Below are positions 37,156-45,568 of a stretch of DNA of 64,000 bases, piece by piece. Source of the DNA: an uncultured Neomegalonema sp. GTDB taxonomy: Bacteria; Pseudomonadota; Alphaproteobacteria; Rhodobacterales; Rhodobacteraceae. The notes beneath the pieces were generated by a model. That model had not been told where the DNA came from. It saw only the letters and a program-made list of their open reading frames with translations, and did no database searches. The stretch spans positions 113,585-177,584 of the forward strand of contig CALFFK010000047.1 of NCBI GenBank assembly GCA_937957975.1. The letters run 5' to 3'. A program made the position numbers and the translations under genes. How positions within the stretch are numbered: the stretch's first letter is position 1; each line of letters opens with the position of its first letter.

Positions 37156-37307
37156 AACGGTCCCCTTTCGGCGCATCACAACCGAAGGATGCCGAGCGTT
37201 CTGCGCGGCACGGCAGGCACACCTTTCGCCCCCCGGTATGGGTCGGGCCTCTCCGGCGTCTCCGTTCGGCCTTCGGTCAAAAGGCGCACTGTTCCGTAGC
37301 GCTTTCC

Positions 37308-37322
37308 TTAATCCTGCGTTAA
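37308..37322. promoter_or_regulatory. Candidate CtrA box between the divergent cobalamin transcripts
   Basis: TTAA-TCCTGCG-TTAA at 37308-37322 matches the CtrA full-site consensus TTAA-N7-TTAA. It is also an inverted repeat (CCTTAA/TTAAGG). It lies 38 nt upstream of the DUF1636 ATG and about 150 nt upstream of the DUF6732-like gene. Such a site can occur by chance, and binding is inferred. The rest of the 37156-37359 region shows no B12-riboswitch core. Confidence 0.45.
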
Positions 37323-37359
37323 GGGAGCGGCAAACGAAAACACGACGCTTGGAACAGTC

Positions 37360-37728
37360 ATGCCGACCACGATCTTCGTCTGCGATACCTGCAAATATTC
37401 GGCAGAAGAGAAATACCACGGTGAAAAGACGGGCGGCGAAATGCTGGCCGAGCATGTGGAGGCATTGGCGGAGGGGCAGGAAGATCTTATTGTAAAACGT
37501 GTATCCTGCACCATGGGATGCGAGCGTCACTGCAACGTCTCGGTCACAGCCCCCGGCAAGCTGACCTATGTGATCGGCAAGTTCACCCCCGACCGTGAGG
37601 CGGCGGAAGCTATAGTCGAATATGCCCATCTGCACCATGCTGCCGAGACGGGTCAGGTTCCGTTCAAGCAATGGCCGCAGGGCGTGAAAGGCCATTTCGT
37701 CGCACGTATTCCCGCCCCATCCGAATAA
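37360..37728 (+). CDS. DUF1636 family metal-binding protein
   Basis: The 122-residue cytosolic protein has two Cys groups: VCDTCKYS near the start and CTMGCERHCNV near residue 50-58, a ferredoxin-like spacing. The pattern matches DUF1636, a family that regularly sits beside cobalamin genes in alphaproteobacteria and is thought to bind a metal or cluster. Its biochemical role is unknown. It is the first gene of the plus-strand cobalamin set, divergent from the cbiX operon. Confidence 0.85.
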   Translation: MPTTIFVCDTCKYSAEEKYHGEKTGGEMLAEHVEALAEGQEDLIVKRVSCTMGCERHCNVSVTAPGKLTYVIGKFTPDREAAEAIVEYAHLHHAAETGQVPFKQWPQGVKGHFVARIPAPSE

Positions 37729-37806
37729 ATGTATTCTGCGCCCTGTGACGATGCACGATTACGCCGCACAGATGTATATGGTCGCAAAGACGGGCGAGGG
37801 TGAATC

Positions 37807-38316
37807 GTGAGCCGTATATCCCTTATCCTCGGTGGTGCGCGTTCGGGCAAGACCGCCCGCGCCCTGACCCTCTGTGCCGAACCGCCCCACACCTACCTCG
37901 CCACGGCCCAACCGCTCGACGGTGAGATGGATGCGCGAATCGCAGCTCACCGTGCGGAACGGGGCGAGACATGGGGCGTGATCGAGGAACCGTTGGAAAT
38001 CTCTGATGCCCTGCGCGGGGCTGATGCCGGAACCACCATTCTCATTGATTGCCTCACCCTCTGGCTCTCCAACCTGATGCACCACGAACGGGACGTAGAG
38101 GCCGAAACCACCCGACTGATCGCTGCGCTGACCGACACGACGAACCGCGTCGTCCTCGTCTCCAATGAGATCGGCCTTGGCCTCGTGCCGATGGAAAAGC
38201 TGTCCCGCGATTTCCGCGATGCGCAGGGACGCCTCAACCAGCGCATTGCGGCGGCGGCGGATGATGTGGAGTTCGTGGTGGCGGGCTTGCCGATGACATT
38301 GAAGGGCGGAGCATGA
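37807..38316 (+). CDS. cobU: Adenosylcobinamide kinase / adenosylcobinamide-phosphate guanylyltransferase
   Basis: The 169-residue bifunctional enzyme of nucleotide-loop assembly (CobU/CobP) starts at GTG 37807 with a GAGGGTGAATC leader. The Walker [11 protein letters not shown], the catalytic region [28 protein letters not shown] and the Walker B-like [14 protein letters not shown] are all intact. [14 protein letters not shown] is the C-terminal signature. Its stop overlaps a 27-codon ORF that leads into cobQ. Confidence 0.94.
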   Translation: MSRISLILGGARSGKTARALTLCAEPPHTYLATAQPLDGEMDARIAAHRAERGETWGVIEEPLEISDALRGADAGTTILIDCLTLWLSNLMHHERDVEAETTRLIAALTDTTNRVVLVSNEIGLGLVPMEKLSRDFRDAQGRLNQRIAAAADDVEFVVAGLPMTLKGGA

Positions 38317-38396
38317 AGAAGCGCAGCCATACCGCAAACCGGGTCGCATCGGTGCGTTCTGCTCCGGGTATGTATCCGCAACAGCGCGGTTCCTGA
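38313..38396 (+). CDS. 27-residue ORF bridging cobU and cobQ (possible coupling or leader peptide)
   Basis: An ATG overlapping the cobU stop by 4 nt (ATGA) opens a frame of 27 codons beginning [16 protein letters not shown]. Its TGA shares its last base with the cobQ ATG (TGATG). The junctions on both sides are typical of translational coupling, so ribosomes could pass from cobU through this frame to cobQ. The product is basic and short, with no recognised motif. It may have no function beyond coupling, or may be chance. Confidence 0.35.
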   Translation: MKKRSHTANRVASVRSAPGMYPQQRGS

Positions 38397-39853
38397 TGAC
38401 CCCCCGCCTCATGCTTCAGGGCTGTGGCTCCAACGTTGGCAAGTCGATGCTCGTTGCGGGCCTCGCGCGGGCCTATGCTAATCGCGGTTTGAAAGTCGCG
38501 CCTTTCAAACCCCAGAACATGAGTAACAACGCCGCCGTTACCGATGATGGGGGAGAGATTGGGCGCGCACAGGCATTGCAGGCGCTCGCCGCCCGCCTGC
38601 CTACGACTGTCCATATGAACCCTGTCCTTCTGAAACCGGAAACTGAACGCGGCGCACAGGTGGTCGTTCAGGGAGAGCGTCTGCGCCATGCGACGGCGCG
38701 CGATTATACTGCCCTGAAACCCACGCTGATGCGCGCGGTCGTGGATTCCTTCGGGCGCATTTCGCAAGATGCTGACCTCGTGCTGATCGAGGGGGCGGGC
38801 AGTCCCGCAGAGATTAATCTGCGCGCTGGTGACATTGCCAATATGGGCTTTGCCGAAGCCACCAGCACGCCCGTCATCCTGATTGGAGACATTGACCGGG
38901 GCGGCGTCATTGCACAGGTGGTTGGTACGAAAGCTGTGCTCGACCCCGCTGATGCGGCCCGTATCAAAGGCTTCATCATCAATAAATTTCGGGGCGATGT
39001 GTCTTTGTTCGATGATGGCTATCGCATGATCGAGCAGCATACCGGCTGGCCCGGTTTCGGTGTTGCCCCATGGTTCGCTGATGCGGGTCGCCTGCCCGCC
39101 GAGGACGCTTCAGACCTGCGCGCCACTGTCCATCATGGTCCTGTAAGAATCGTTTGCCTTCAACTTTCGCGCATCGCCAATTTCGATGACCTTGATCCCT
39201 TGCGCGCCGAACCCGGCTGCACGGTCGAAATGATCGCCCCCGGCCAGCCGATCCCCGGTGATGCCGCCCTTGTCATTATCCCCGGCAGCAAATCCACGCG
39301 CGGCGATCTCGTATATCTTCGCGCACAGGGTTGGGACATTGATCTGCTTGCCCATCGCCGCCGGGGCGGAATGATTCTGGGTATTTGTGGCGGATACCAG
39401 ATGCTTGGCCAGACTATCAATGACCCCGATGGCATCGAGGGTCCGGCGGGTGTTTCCGACGGTCTTGGTCTGCTCGACGTGGAAACCGTGATGACACCCC
39501 GGAAATCCCTGACAAAAAAGACAGCGCGTCATCCGTCCAGTGGTACGGATTTGACCGGTTATGAAATTCATATTGGCGTCACGACCGGCCCTGATAATGA
39601 ACGCCCCTTGTTTGAAGTGAATGGCACACCCGAAGGGGCGGTTTCATTAGAGGGTAATGTTTTTGGAACATATCTACACGGTATGTTTTCCGCCGATTCA
39701 TTCCGCGCTGCTTTCCTGGCAAAACTCGGCGTTCGCGCAGGGCAGGACAACTATGCGTGTGGCGTGGATGCCACCCTTGACCTGCTCGCCCAACATCTGG
39801 AAAAGCACCTTGATCTTGATGTCATGCTGTCACTCGCGCGTGAAGCCGGTTGA
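38396..39853 (+). CDS. cobQ: Cobyric acid synthase (glutamine-hydrolysing)
   Basis: It amidates four side chains of adenosylcobyrinate diamide. The protein has 485 residues. The N-terminal dethiobiotin-synthetase-like ATPase domain has [21 protein letters not shown] and [12 protein letters not shown]. The C-terminal class I glutamine amidotransferase domain has the nucleophile in [11 protein letters not shown] and the His in FGTYLHGMF. It is complete and of normal length. Confidence 0.95.
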   Translation: MTPRLMLQGCGSNVGKSMLVAGLARAYANRGLKVAPFKPQNMSNNAAVTDDGGEIGRAQALQALAARLPTTVHMNPVLLKPETERGAQVVVQGERLRHATARDYTALKPTLMRAVVDSFGRISQDADLVLIEGAGSPAEINLRAGDIANMGFAEATSTPVILIGDIDRGGVIAQVVGTKAVLDPADAARIKGFIINKFRGDVSLFDDGYRMIEQHTGWPGFGVAPWFADAGRLPAEDASDLRATVHHGPVRIVCLQLSRIANFDDLDPLRAEPGCTVEMIAPGQPIPGDAALVIIPGSKSTRGDLVYLRAQGWDIDLLAHRRRGGMILGICGGYQMLGQTINDPDGIEGPAGVSDGLGLLDVETVMTPRKSLTKKTARHPSSGTDLTGYEIHIGVTTGPDNERPLFEVNGTPEGAVSLEGNVFGTYLHGMFSADSFRAAFLAKLGVRAGQDNYACGVDATLDLLAQHLEKHLDLDVMLSLAREAG

Positions 39854-39886
39854 CGGGGAGGGCAACCATACCATTCCTGTGTCGCA

Positions 39887-40567
39887 ATGCAGTATGATCC
39901 CAAATATCCTTTCGGCTCTGCCGGTCTTGATGCAAGCCCCCGCGTGGTTGGCCAGATTGGCCAGACGCTTGATGGGCGTGTGGCGACGGAAACAGGCAAG
40001 TCCCTCTACATTAATGGCCGATGTGCGCTGGAGCATTTGCACAGATTGCGGGCGGGTGTGGATGCGGTGCTGGTTGGTGTCGGCACAATCATTGCCGATG
40101 ATCCGCGACTGACCGTACGTCTATCGGATGGCGCGTCGCCCGTGCGTGTCGTGGTCGATCCTGAAGCGCGCATACCATCAGACGCCCGCTGCCTGACCGA
40201 TAACGCGGCCCCGACCCTGCTGATTCACCGTGAAGGGGTCGCTGCGCCCTGCAAGAACCGATTGATGCTTCCTGCCGCGCCTGATGGCACGCTTTCGCCC
40301 GATTCTGTCCTGGCTCACCTCGCGCAACGGGGTCTGCGGAGGGTTCTGGTCGAAGGTGGCCCGACGACATTGTCGCATTTTCTTAGGGCGGGGGTCATTG
40401 ACGACCTGCATGTCATGGTCGCGCCAAAGATATTCGGTTCCGGGCGCGAAGGCATCGTCCTGCCGCCCATTGACCAGCTTGATGAGGCGTTGACGCCTGT
40501 CACCCAGACGTTGATGTTCGAGGATGGCGACGTATTGTTCCGCTGCGATCTGACCCGAAAGGCCTGA
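39887..40567 (+). CDS. RibD C-terminal (pyrimidine reductase-like) domain protein
   Basis: The 226-residue protein consists of a RibD_C/dihydrofolate-reductase-like domain without the deaminase domain. Signatures are GQIGQTLDGRVAT, GVDAVLVGVGTIIADDPRLTVR and GLRRVLVEGGPTTLSHFL. In riboflavin synthesis this domain reduces the ribosyl group with NADPH. The cobalamin neighbourhood, 33 nt after cobQ, might instead link it to flavin or lower-ligand chemistry, which is inference. The ATG at 39887 has only a modest ribosome site. Confidence 0.85.
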   Translation: MQYDPKYPFGSAGLDASPRVVGQIGQTLDGRVATETGKSLYINGRCALEHLHRLRAGVDAVLVGVGTIIADDPRLTVRLSDGASPVRVVVDPEARIPSDARCLTDNAAPTLLIHREGVAAPCKNRLMLPAAPDGTLSPDSVLAHLAQRGLRRVLVEGGPTTLSHFLRAGVIDDLHVMVAPKIFGSGREGIVLPPIDQLDEALTPVTQTLMFEDGDVLFRCDLTRKA

Positions 40568-40617
40568 TTTTATTATCGCGCGGTTTTTGCTATTTTGCAC
40601 AAAACGGGGGTGCAGAC

Positions 40618-41151
40618 ATGACCGTGACTATCGAACGTTACACGTTTATCCAGAAAGTATTGCATTGGCTCATCGCGCTGGCGGTGATTGTGGCGCTGGG
40701 TATGGGGGCGTCGCTGGACTGGCTGGGTAACGGTGCTCTCAAGAATCAGCTTTATGCGCTGCACAAGGCGACCGGGATTTTGATCCTTGGGTTGATGCTG
40801 CTGCGGGTTGTCGTGCGGATCGTCTTTGGTGCGCCGTCACTACCGGTCAATATTCCATCGTGGCAGCGTACAGCGGCAGCGGCCTCTCACTTTCTGTTAT
40901 ATGCCCTGATCCTGTTGATGCCCATCATCGGCTGGGCCGCAACCAGTGCCTATCCGGCCCCTATCCCGTTCTTCGGCATTCTGGATATGCCCCCCCTGAT
41001 TGGTGCTGACCGGGATTTGTCGAAACAGCTGTTCGCGATCCATGAATGGATGAGCCGAGGTATACTCGCCCTTGTCGGGCTACACATCGCGGCGGCCCTC
41101 AGACACGCACTCATCCAGAAAGACGGGGTGTTCCGTCGGATGTGGTTTTAG
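40618..41151 (+). CDS. Cytochrome b561 family protein
   Basis: The 177-residue inner-membrane protein has four transmembrane helices. Haem-ligand histidines are expected in KVLHWLIALAV, LYALHKATGILIL, AASHFLLYALIL and GLHIAAALRHALI, the usual arrangement of prokaryotic b561 (YceJ-like) proteins that pass electrons from quinol or to superoxide. It begins 50 nt behind the RibD-like gene and may be a separate unit. A palindrome follows its stop. Confidence 0.9.
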   Translation: MTVTIERYTFIQKVLHWLIALAVIVALGMGASLDWLGNGALKNQLYALHKATGILILGLMLLRVVVRIVFGAPSLPVNIPSWQRTAAAASHFLLYALILLMPIIGWAATSAYPAPIPFFGILDMPPLIGADRDLSKQLFAIHEWMSRGILALVGLHIAAALRHALIQKDGVFRRMWF

Positions 41152-41158
41152 CAGTCAA

Positions 41159-41175
41159 TCCCGACTTGATCGGGA
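41159..41175. repeat. Short palindrome between convergent genes (REP-like)
   Basis: TCCCGA (41159-41164), the loop CTTGA and TCGGGA (41170-41175) form a 6-bp stem between the b561 and kdsA stops. TCCCGACTTGATCGGGA-type elements are dispersed in several alphaproteobacterial genomes. There is no T tract, so any terminator activity would be weak. Confidence 0.45.
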
Positions 41176-41181
41176 ATGACT

Positions 41182-41991
41182 TCAGGATTTCGCCAAGGCG
41201 TCGAATGCCATCAGTCGTTTGACGACGCCCTTCATCTGATCCAGCGGGATCATGTTCGGGCCGTCTGAAGGCGCGTTGTCCGGGTCTTGATGCGTCTCGA
41301 TAAACACTGCCGCAATGCCGAGCGACACGGCACAGCGCGCCAGTAGCGGGGCCATCGTGCGGTCGCCCCCTGATGCGCCGCCCAGACCTCCGGGTTGCTG
41401 AACGGAATGGGTCGCATCGAAAACGACCGGACAAGCGCATTGATCCTTCATTGTCGGGATCGAGCGCATATCGGCGACCAACGTGTTATAGCCAAAGCTG
41501 ACCCCCCGCTCGGTGGCCCAGACATTTTCGTTCCCTGCCTCACGTACCTTGTTGACTACGTTTTTCATGTCCCACGGGGCGAGAAACTGGCCTTTCTTCA
41601 CATTGACCGCTTTGCCCGTCTTTGCGGCGGCGACCAGCAAGTCAGTCTGACGACAGAGGAAGGCCGGGATTTGCAGCACGTCACAGACTTCGGCCACGGG
41701 TGCGCAATGCTCGATTTCATGCACATCCGTCACGCAAGGCAATCCCAGCATTTCCCGGATTTCCGCAAAGACTGGCAGCGCCCCTTCAAGCCCGATACCC
41801 CGCTTGCCATGGATCGACGTTCGGTTCGCCTTGTCATAACTCGCCTTGAATATCAGCGGGATGCCCAGCCCCTCGCACATTTCTTTCAGTGCAGACGCCA
41901 TCATCATCGCATGGTCGCGCGTCTCCATCTGACAGGGACCGGCAATCAGGGTGAGGGGGGCATCATTGGCGATCTGGGGCAGCATGGCCAT
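41182..41991 (-). CDS. kdsA: 3-deoxy-D-manno-octulosonate 8-phosphate synthase
   Basis: It condenses arabinose 5-phosphate with PEP to give KDO-8-phosphate for lipopolysaccharide. The protein has 269 residues. Family segments are LIAGPCQMETRDHAMMMA, FKASYDKANRTSIHGKRG, DVHEIEHCAPVAEVCDVLQIPAFLCRQTDLLVAAA and DATHSVQQPGG. The sequence GPCQ at the active site fits the metal-dependent class of KdsA. It is a standalone gene. A standard LPS-bearing outer membrane is implied. Confidence 0.94.
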   Translation of the reverse strand: MAMLPQIANDAPLTLIAGPCQMETRDHAMMMASALKEMCEGLGIPLIFKASYDKANRTSIHGKRGIGLEGALPVFAEIREMLGLPCVTDVHEIEHCAPVAEVCDVLQIPAFLCRQTDLLVAAAKTGKAVNVKKGQFLAPWDMKNVVNKVREAGNENVWATERGVSFGYNTLVADMRSIPTMKDQCACPVVFDATHSVQQPGGLGGASGGDRTMAPLLARCAVSLGIAAVFIETHQDPDNAPSDGPNMIPLDQMKGVVKRLMAFDALAKS

Positions 41992-42028
41992 CTCCGGTTG
42001 GGATTATCGAGACGGGCTTACCCGCTTT

Positions 42029-42814
42029 TCAGGACGGCGTGAACCGCAACGACAGGCACGACATTCCGCCATCAATCAGCGCGGCTTGCTCATTTGGCAA
42101 TTCGACCAAATCATATCCGGCTTCGCGTAGCCGCGCTGCTGTCTGCGGGAAGCCCGCCGGGAACAACACCACCCCATTGAAGCGGATGCAGTTGGCGCAC
42201 GGTTCCTCGCCCGCTGCGACCTCGATCACCTGATAATCCGCAAAGCACCCGGATGCAGCAAGGCGCCTGGTTGCCAGAACTGTCTTCCCATCCAGTAATC
42301 CGCAGTCGGTCTTGAAATGCAGCACGTCAGGCGGCGTTTCCAATTCCCGGACGCTATGCCCCCACGGCTCCACGATGGCACGCAGGGCTGCGACCCCGGC
42401 GGCATCAGTGCGCGCCGAGAGGCCGACGAGAATTTCGCGATCCGTAACCAGAATGTCCCCGCCTTCGATAAAGCCATCTTCCACGCGCGCGACCCGTTCG
42501 TAGACATCGCACAATGTTGGCTCCATCGCCGCCGCTTCCCCCAACCGCGAGGGCGCACCGGGGCGCAGGACCACTGCACCGTCGGGCAGGCACAGCGCCG
42601 CATCCTCCACAAACACCGAGTCGGGAAAATCCTCCAGCGCGGGGAGGGCGATCACCTCAGCTCCCGTATTTTTCAGCGCGGTGACATAAGAGGCATGGTC
42701 CGCCGCGAACTGCCTCGCATCTGGCGAGCCGGTATCAACCGCGCGCAGGCCACCTGTCACGCTGGCCGAGGGCGCGCGAACGATAGCATGGGTGAAATGC
42801 GTCGCTGCACTCAT
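42029..42814 (-). CDS. Dimethylarginine dimethylaminohydrolase-type amidinotransferase-fold enzyme
   Basis: The 261-residue protein starts at the ATG at 42814 (MSAATHFTHAIVRAPSASV); longer readings enter the ilv promoter region. Active-site elements of the DDAH family are visible: FPDSVFVEDAALC, EGGDILVTDREILVGLSARTD, the catalytic His in DVLHFKTDCGLLDG, and the C-terminal nucleophilic Cys in LIDGGMSCLSLRF. DDAH hydrolyses methylated arginines to citrulline. Related enzymes use arginine or other guanidines, so the substrate is not fixed. It is divergent from ilvB. Confidence 0.88.
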   Translation of the reverse strand: MSAATHFTHAIVRAPSASVTGGLRAVDTGSPDARQFAADHASYVTALKNTGAEVIALPALEDFPDSVFVEDAALCLPDGAVVLRPGAPSRLGEAAAMEPTLCDVYERVARVEDGFIEGGDILVTDREILVGLSARTDAAGVAALRAIVEPWGHSVRELETPPDVLHFKTDCGLLDGKTVLATRRLAASGCFADYQVIEVAAGEEPCANCIRFNGVVLFPAGFPQTAARLREAGYDLVELPNEQAALIDGGMSCLSLRFTPS

Positions 42815-42900
42815 TATCGCTCTCCGTTTTATTCTATCCGCATACCGCAGCGTCCTGCGACAGGCAAACGGCTGATCTTTATGAACTGTAATATTCCCGC

Positions 42901-42929
42901 TTGACCCCTGCCGGGCCACTCGCTAGGCA
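42901..42929 (+). promoter_or_regulatory. Probable sigma-70 promoter of the ilv leader
   Basis: TTGACC at 42901-42906 and TAGGCA at 42924-42929 are separated by 17 nt. Transcription would start near 42936, about 20 nt before the leader-peptide ATG. The position fits the attenuator below. The -10 element is imperfect. Confidence 0.5.
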
Positions 42930-42957
42930 ATCCTTTAAGACTTTGTAGGGATAGAAT

Positions 42958-43005
42958 ATGACGATTCTCGTGGTAGGTTGGCGCATCGTGGCCCGGACGG
43001 TATAA
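42958..43005 (+). CDS. ilv leader peptide (branched-chain amino-acid sensing)
   Basis: The 15-residue leader peptide MTILVVGWRIVARTV has an AGGGA ribosome site. It contains four Val, two Ile and one Leu, about half of all residues, exactly what a branched-chain attenuator needs. The coding region overlaps the left arm of a hairpin: GCGCATCGT at 42981-42989 pairs with ACGATGCGC at 43017-43025. Ribosome stalling at Ile/Val/Leu codons would therefore change folding of the downstream terminator. Confidence 0.85.
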   Translation: MTILVVGWRIVARTV

Positions 43006-43031
43006 CCGCTCCGACGACGATGCGCTGTTCA

Positions 43032-43053
43032 GGTCCCGCCGGGGCCTTTTTTT
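43032..43053 (+). terminator. Attenuator terminator upstream of ilvB
   Basis: GGTCCC (43032-43037), loop GCC and GGGGCC (43041-43046) are followed by seven T (43047-43053), a compact intrinsic terminator placed between the leader peptide and ilvB. Together with the 42981-43025 hairpin it forms a transcription attenuator. I could not identify the antiterminator pairing with certainty. Confidence 0.82.
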
Positions 43054-43119
43054 ATGTCCGAAATCATCTTAGCCCTCTGCAACGATACCGTCCGCATGAT
43101 CGATATGAAGGAAAGAACG

Positions 43120-44910
43120 ATGCCCACGAACACCAACTCAAATACCATGACCGGTGCAGAGATCGTCATCAAGTCGCTGATTGATCAGGGTGTCGAAGTG
43201 GTATTCGGCTATCCGGGCGGTGCGGTCCTTCCTATCTATGACGAGCTGTTTAAACAGAACCAGATTGAGCATGTGCTTGTCCGCCACGAGCAGGGCGCGA
43301 CCCATGCTGCCGAGGGCTATGCCCGCTCAACCGGCAAGCCCGGCGTCGTTCTCGTCACTTCCGGCCCCGGCGCGACCAATGCGGTCACGGGATTGCAGGA
43401 TGCCTTGATGGATTCGATCCCGATGATCTGTCTGACGGGGCAGGTTCCGACCTTTATGATTGGCAATGATGCCTTTCAGGAAGCCGACACCATCGGCATA
43501 ACGCGCCCTTGCACAAAGCATAATTGGTTGGTGAAAGACACGGATGACCTCGCTGAAACGATGCATGAGGCATTCTACGTTGCAACCAATGGCCGTCCTG
43601 GTCCGGTTCTGATTGATATTCCAAAGGATGTGCAATTCGCATCCGGGACCTATGTTGGCCCGCGCGGGGTCAAACCCGCAGGATACCAGCCCAGAGTCAA
43701 GGGCGACACAGCGGCCATTCAGGCGGCGGTCGAACTGATGGAAGGGGCCGAGCGCCCATTATTCTATACAGGCGGCGGGGTTATCAATTCTGGCCCCCAT
43801 GCGTCGCAATTGCTGCGTGATCTGGTCAAGGCGACAGGTTTTCCGATCACCTCAACGCTGATGGGCTTGGGCGCGTATCCGGCATCGGGCGATAAATGGC
43901 TCGGAATGCTGGGGATGCATGGCTCGTATGAAGCCAATTGGGCGATGCATGATTGCGATGTGATGATTTGCGTTGGTGCACGCTTTGACGACCGGATCAC
44001 CGGGCGGCTGGATGCCTTCGCGCCAAATTCCAAGAAGATCCATATCGACATTGACCCGTCCTCTATCAACAAGAACGTCCGCGCGGATGTCCCCATCGTT
44101 GGCGATGTGGGACATGTTCTCGAAGACATGACCCGCATTTTCCGCTCGCGTGGAGCCAAAACGAACAAGACCGCTGTTGCAAAATGGTGGGGCGAGATCG
44201 GTGAGTGGCAGGCGGTTAAATGCTTTGAATACGAAGGTTCCACTGACCTCATCAAACCGCAATACGCGGTTGAGCGCCTTGCGGAGGCAATGAAAAAGCA
44301 CGGCGATTACTATGTCACCACCGAAGTCGGCCAGCACCAGATGTGGGCGGCTCAATACATTCCGTTTGATGCCCCGAACCGCTGGATGACGTCTGGTGGC
44401 CTTGGAACCATGGGTTATGGCGTTCCGGCGGCGGTCGGGGTGCAGATCGCCCACCGTGACAGCCTCGTGGTCGATGTCGCGGGCGAGGCCAGCTTTATGA
44501 TGACGATGCAGGAGATGAGCACGGCGGTGCAATACAAGCTGCCCATCAAGATTTTCATCCTCAACAATGAACGCCTCGGCATGGTCCGCCAGTGGCAGCA
44601 ATTGCTGCACGGTGAGCGGTATTCCTCCAGCTATTCCGAAGCTCTGCCCGATTTCGTCAAGCTGGGCGAGGCATTCGGTTGTGGCGGGATACGCTGTGAC
44701 AAGCCCGGTGAACTGGACGATGCGATTGCCGAGATGATCGCCTATGATGGCCCGGTCATCTTTGATTGCCTGGTTGAGAAGCACGAAAACTGCTTCCCCA
44801 TGATCCCAAGCGGCAAGGCGCATAACGAGATGCTGCTGGGCAGCAGGGCCAGTGGTGGTGGTGGCGACATCTCGAAAGCCATCGAGAGCGACGGCGCGGT
44901 GCTGGTATGA
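43120..44910 (+). CDS. ilvB: Acetolactate synthase large subunit
   Basis: The 596-residue ThDP enzyme makes acetolactate and acetohydroxybutyrate for Val, Leu and Ile. The start ATG at 43120 (MPTNTNSNTMTGAEIV) has AAGGAAAG upstream. A frame from 43054 begins directly after the attenuator T tract and is not used. The ThDP glutamate is in VRHEQGATHAAEGYA, the FAD/central domain in the middle, and the Mg-ThDP motif near VVDVAGEASFMMTMQEMSTAVQY; here the usual GDG-type motif reads AGEASF. ilvH follows after one intervening gene. Confidence 0.94.
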   Translation: MPTNTNSNTMTGAEIVIKSLIDQGVEVVFGYPGGAVLPIYDELFKQNQIEHVLVRHEQGATHAAEGYARSTGKPGVVLVTSGPGATNAVTGLQDALMDSIPMICLTGQVPTFMIGNDAFQEADTIGITRPCTKHNWLVKDTDDLAETMHEAFYVATNGRPGPVLIDIPKDVQFASGTYVGPRGVKPAGYQPRVKGDTAAIQAAVELMEGAERPLFYTGGGVINSGPHASQLLRDLVKATGFPITSTLMGLGAYPASGDKWLGMLGMHGSYEANWAMHDCDVMICVGARFDDRITGRLDAFAPNSKKIHIDIDPSSINKNVRADVPIVGDVGHVLEDMTRIFRSRGAKTNKTAVAKWWGEIGEWQAVKCFEYEGSTDLIKPQYAVERLAEAMKKHGDYYVTTEVGQHQMWAAQYIPFDAPNRWMTSGGLGTMGYGVPAAVGVQIAHRDSLVVDVAGEASFMMTMQEMSTAVQYKLPIKIFILNNERLGMVRQWQQLLHGERYSSSYSEALPDFVKLGEAFGCGGIRCDKPGELDDAIAEMIAYDGPVIFDCLVEKHENCFPMIPSGKAHNEMLLGSRASGGGGDISKAIESDGAVLV

Positions 44911-45563
44911 GAACGTTGATTTCTGCCGCATTGGTCGGCATCGTTTTCGCTGGATCCGTAAACGCGGCTGAACCTGAAGCCAGTACAATCCTCATTGTCC
45001 GGGCGGGTGATGGCGGCCCTGTTACCGACCTCATCCCCTTCGAGGCGTTGGTCGGAGGCGAGGAAATCGAAACAGCCACTGATTTTGGATTCTTGCAGGA
45101 ATCCGATGACGGTTATGCCATCCGCGCTGTCCGTACCCGAATCGGGGCTAATGGCCTGAGCGCTAGCGATTGCGTGGGTGGGCTGGCCCCGACCCCGCTT
45201 CCCGACCTCTTTGAGGGGGCTTATGCCTGCGGCGATGAAGTGCCGGTGGGAGTGTCTTACCAGCCCGGAAAAAACCTCTTCCGCCCGAACATGATCGACC
45301 CCAATGGTGTGTGGGAGGAGGAAACGTTTTTCGTTTCAAAAATCATGTCGATGAAGATGCTGCCCGTGCAAGGCGTCGGTCTGCCCGGTGCTGCCTTGGT
45401 GCCCCTGTCCAAAGATGCACCTGAAACCCTTGACGGCTTCATCGGTCGCGTCGCCCCGCCACGTGTGCAGGCTTCTGGTGCTTGCGGCGAGGACGTAGCC
45501 GTCTTCTTCCCCCTCGCTGCGCTGCCCGCCTGTGCGGATGCCAATGTCTTCGAGCAGGAGTAA
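44907..45563 (+). CDS. Secreted protein of unknown function nested between ilvB and ilvH
   Basis: The 218-residue precursor has a signal peptide (MRTLISAALVGIVFAGSVNA). The mature protein is acidic with Cys in SASDCVGGL, EGAYACGDEV, ASGACGEDV and ALPACADA, four in all, compatible with disulfides in the periplasm. The ATG overlaps the ilvB stop by 4 nt, and ilvH starts 5 nt after its stop. It must therefore be translated with the acetolactate synthase genes under branched-chain attenuation. No family is recognised. An exported protein in this position is odd for a cytosolic biosynthetic operon. Confidence 0.85.
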   Translation: MRTLISAALVGIVFAGSVNAAEPEASTILIVRAGDGGPVTDLIPFEALVGGEEIETATDFGFLQESDDGYAIRAVRTRIGANGLSASDCVGGLAPTPLPDLFEGAYACGDEVPVGVSYQPGKNLFRPNMIDPNGVWEEETFFVSKIMSMKMLPVQGVGLPGAALVPLSKDAPETLDGFIGRVAPPRVQASGACGEDVAVFFPLAALPACADANVFEQE

Positions 45564-45568
45564 AGCCC

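Noticed and set aside
37156..37359. Possible cobalamin riboswitch in the leader of the cbiX operon
   Set aside because: Neither strand shows the conserved B12 box or the GCC-CCGCAA-type core; only generic GC-rich hairpins and the CtrA-like palindrome are seen.
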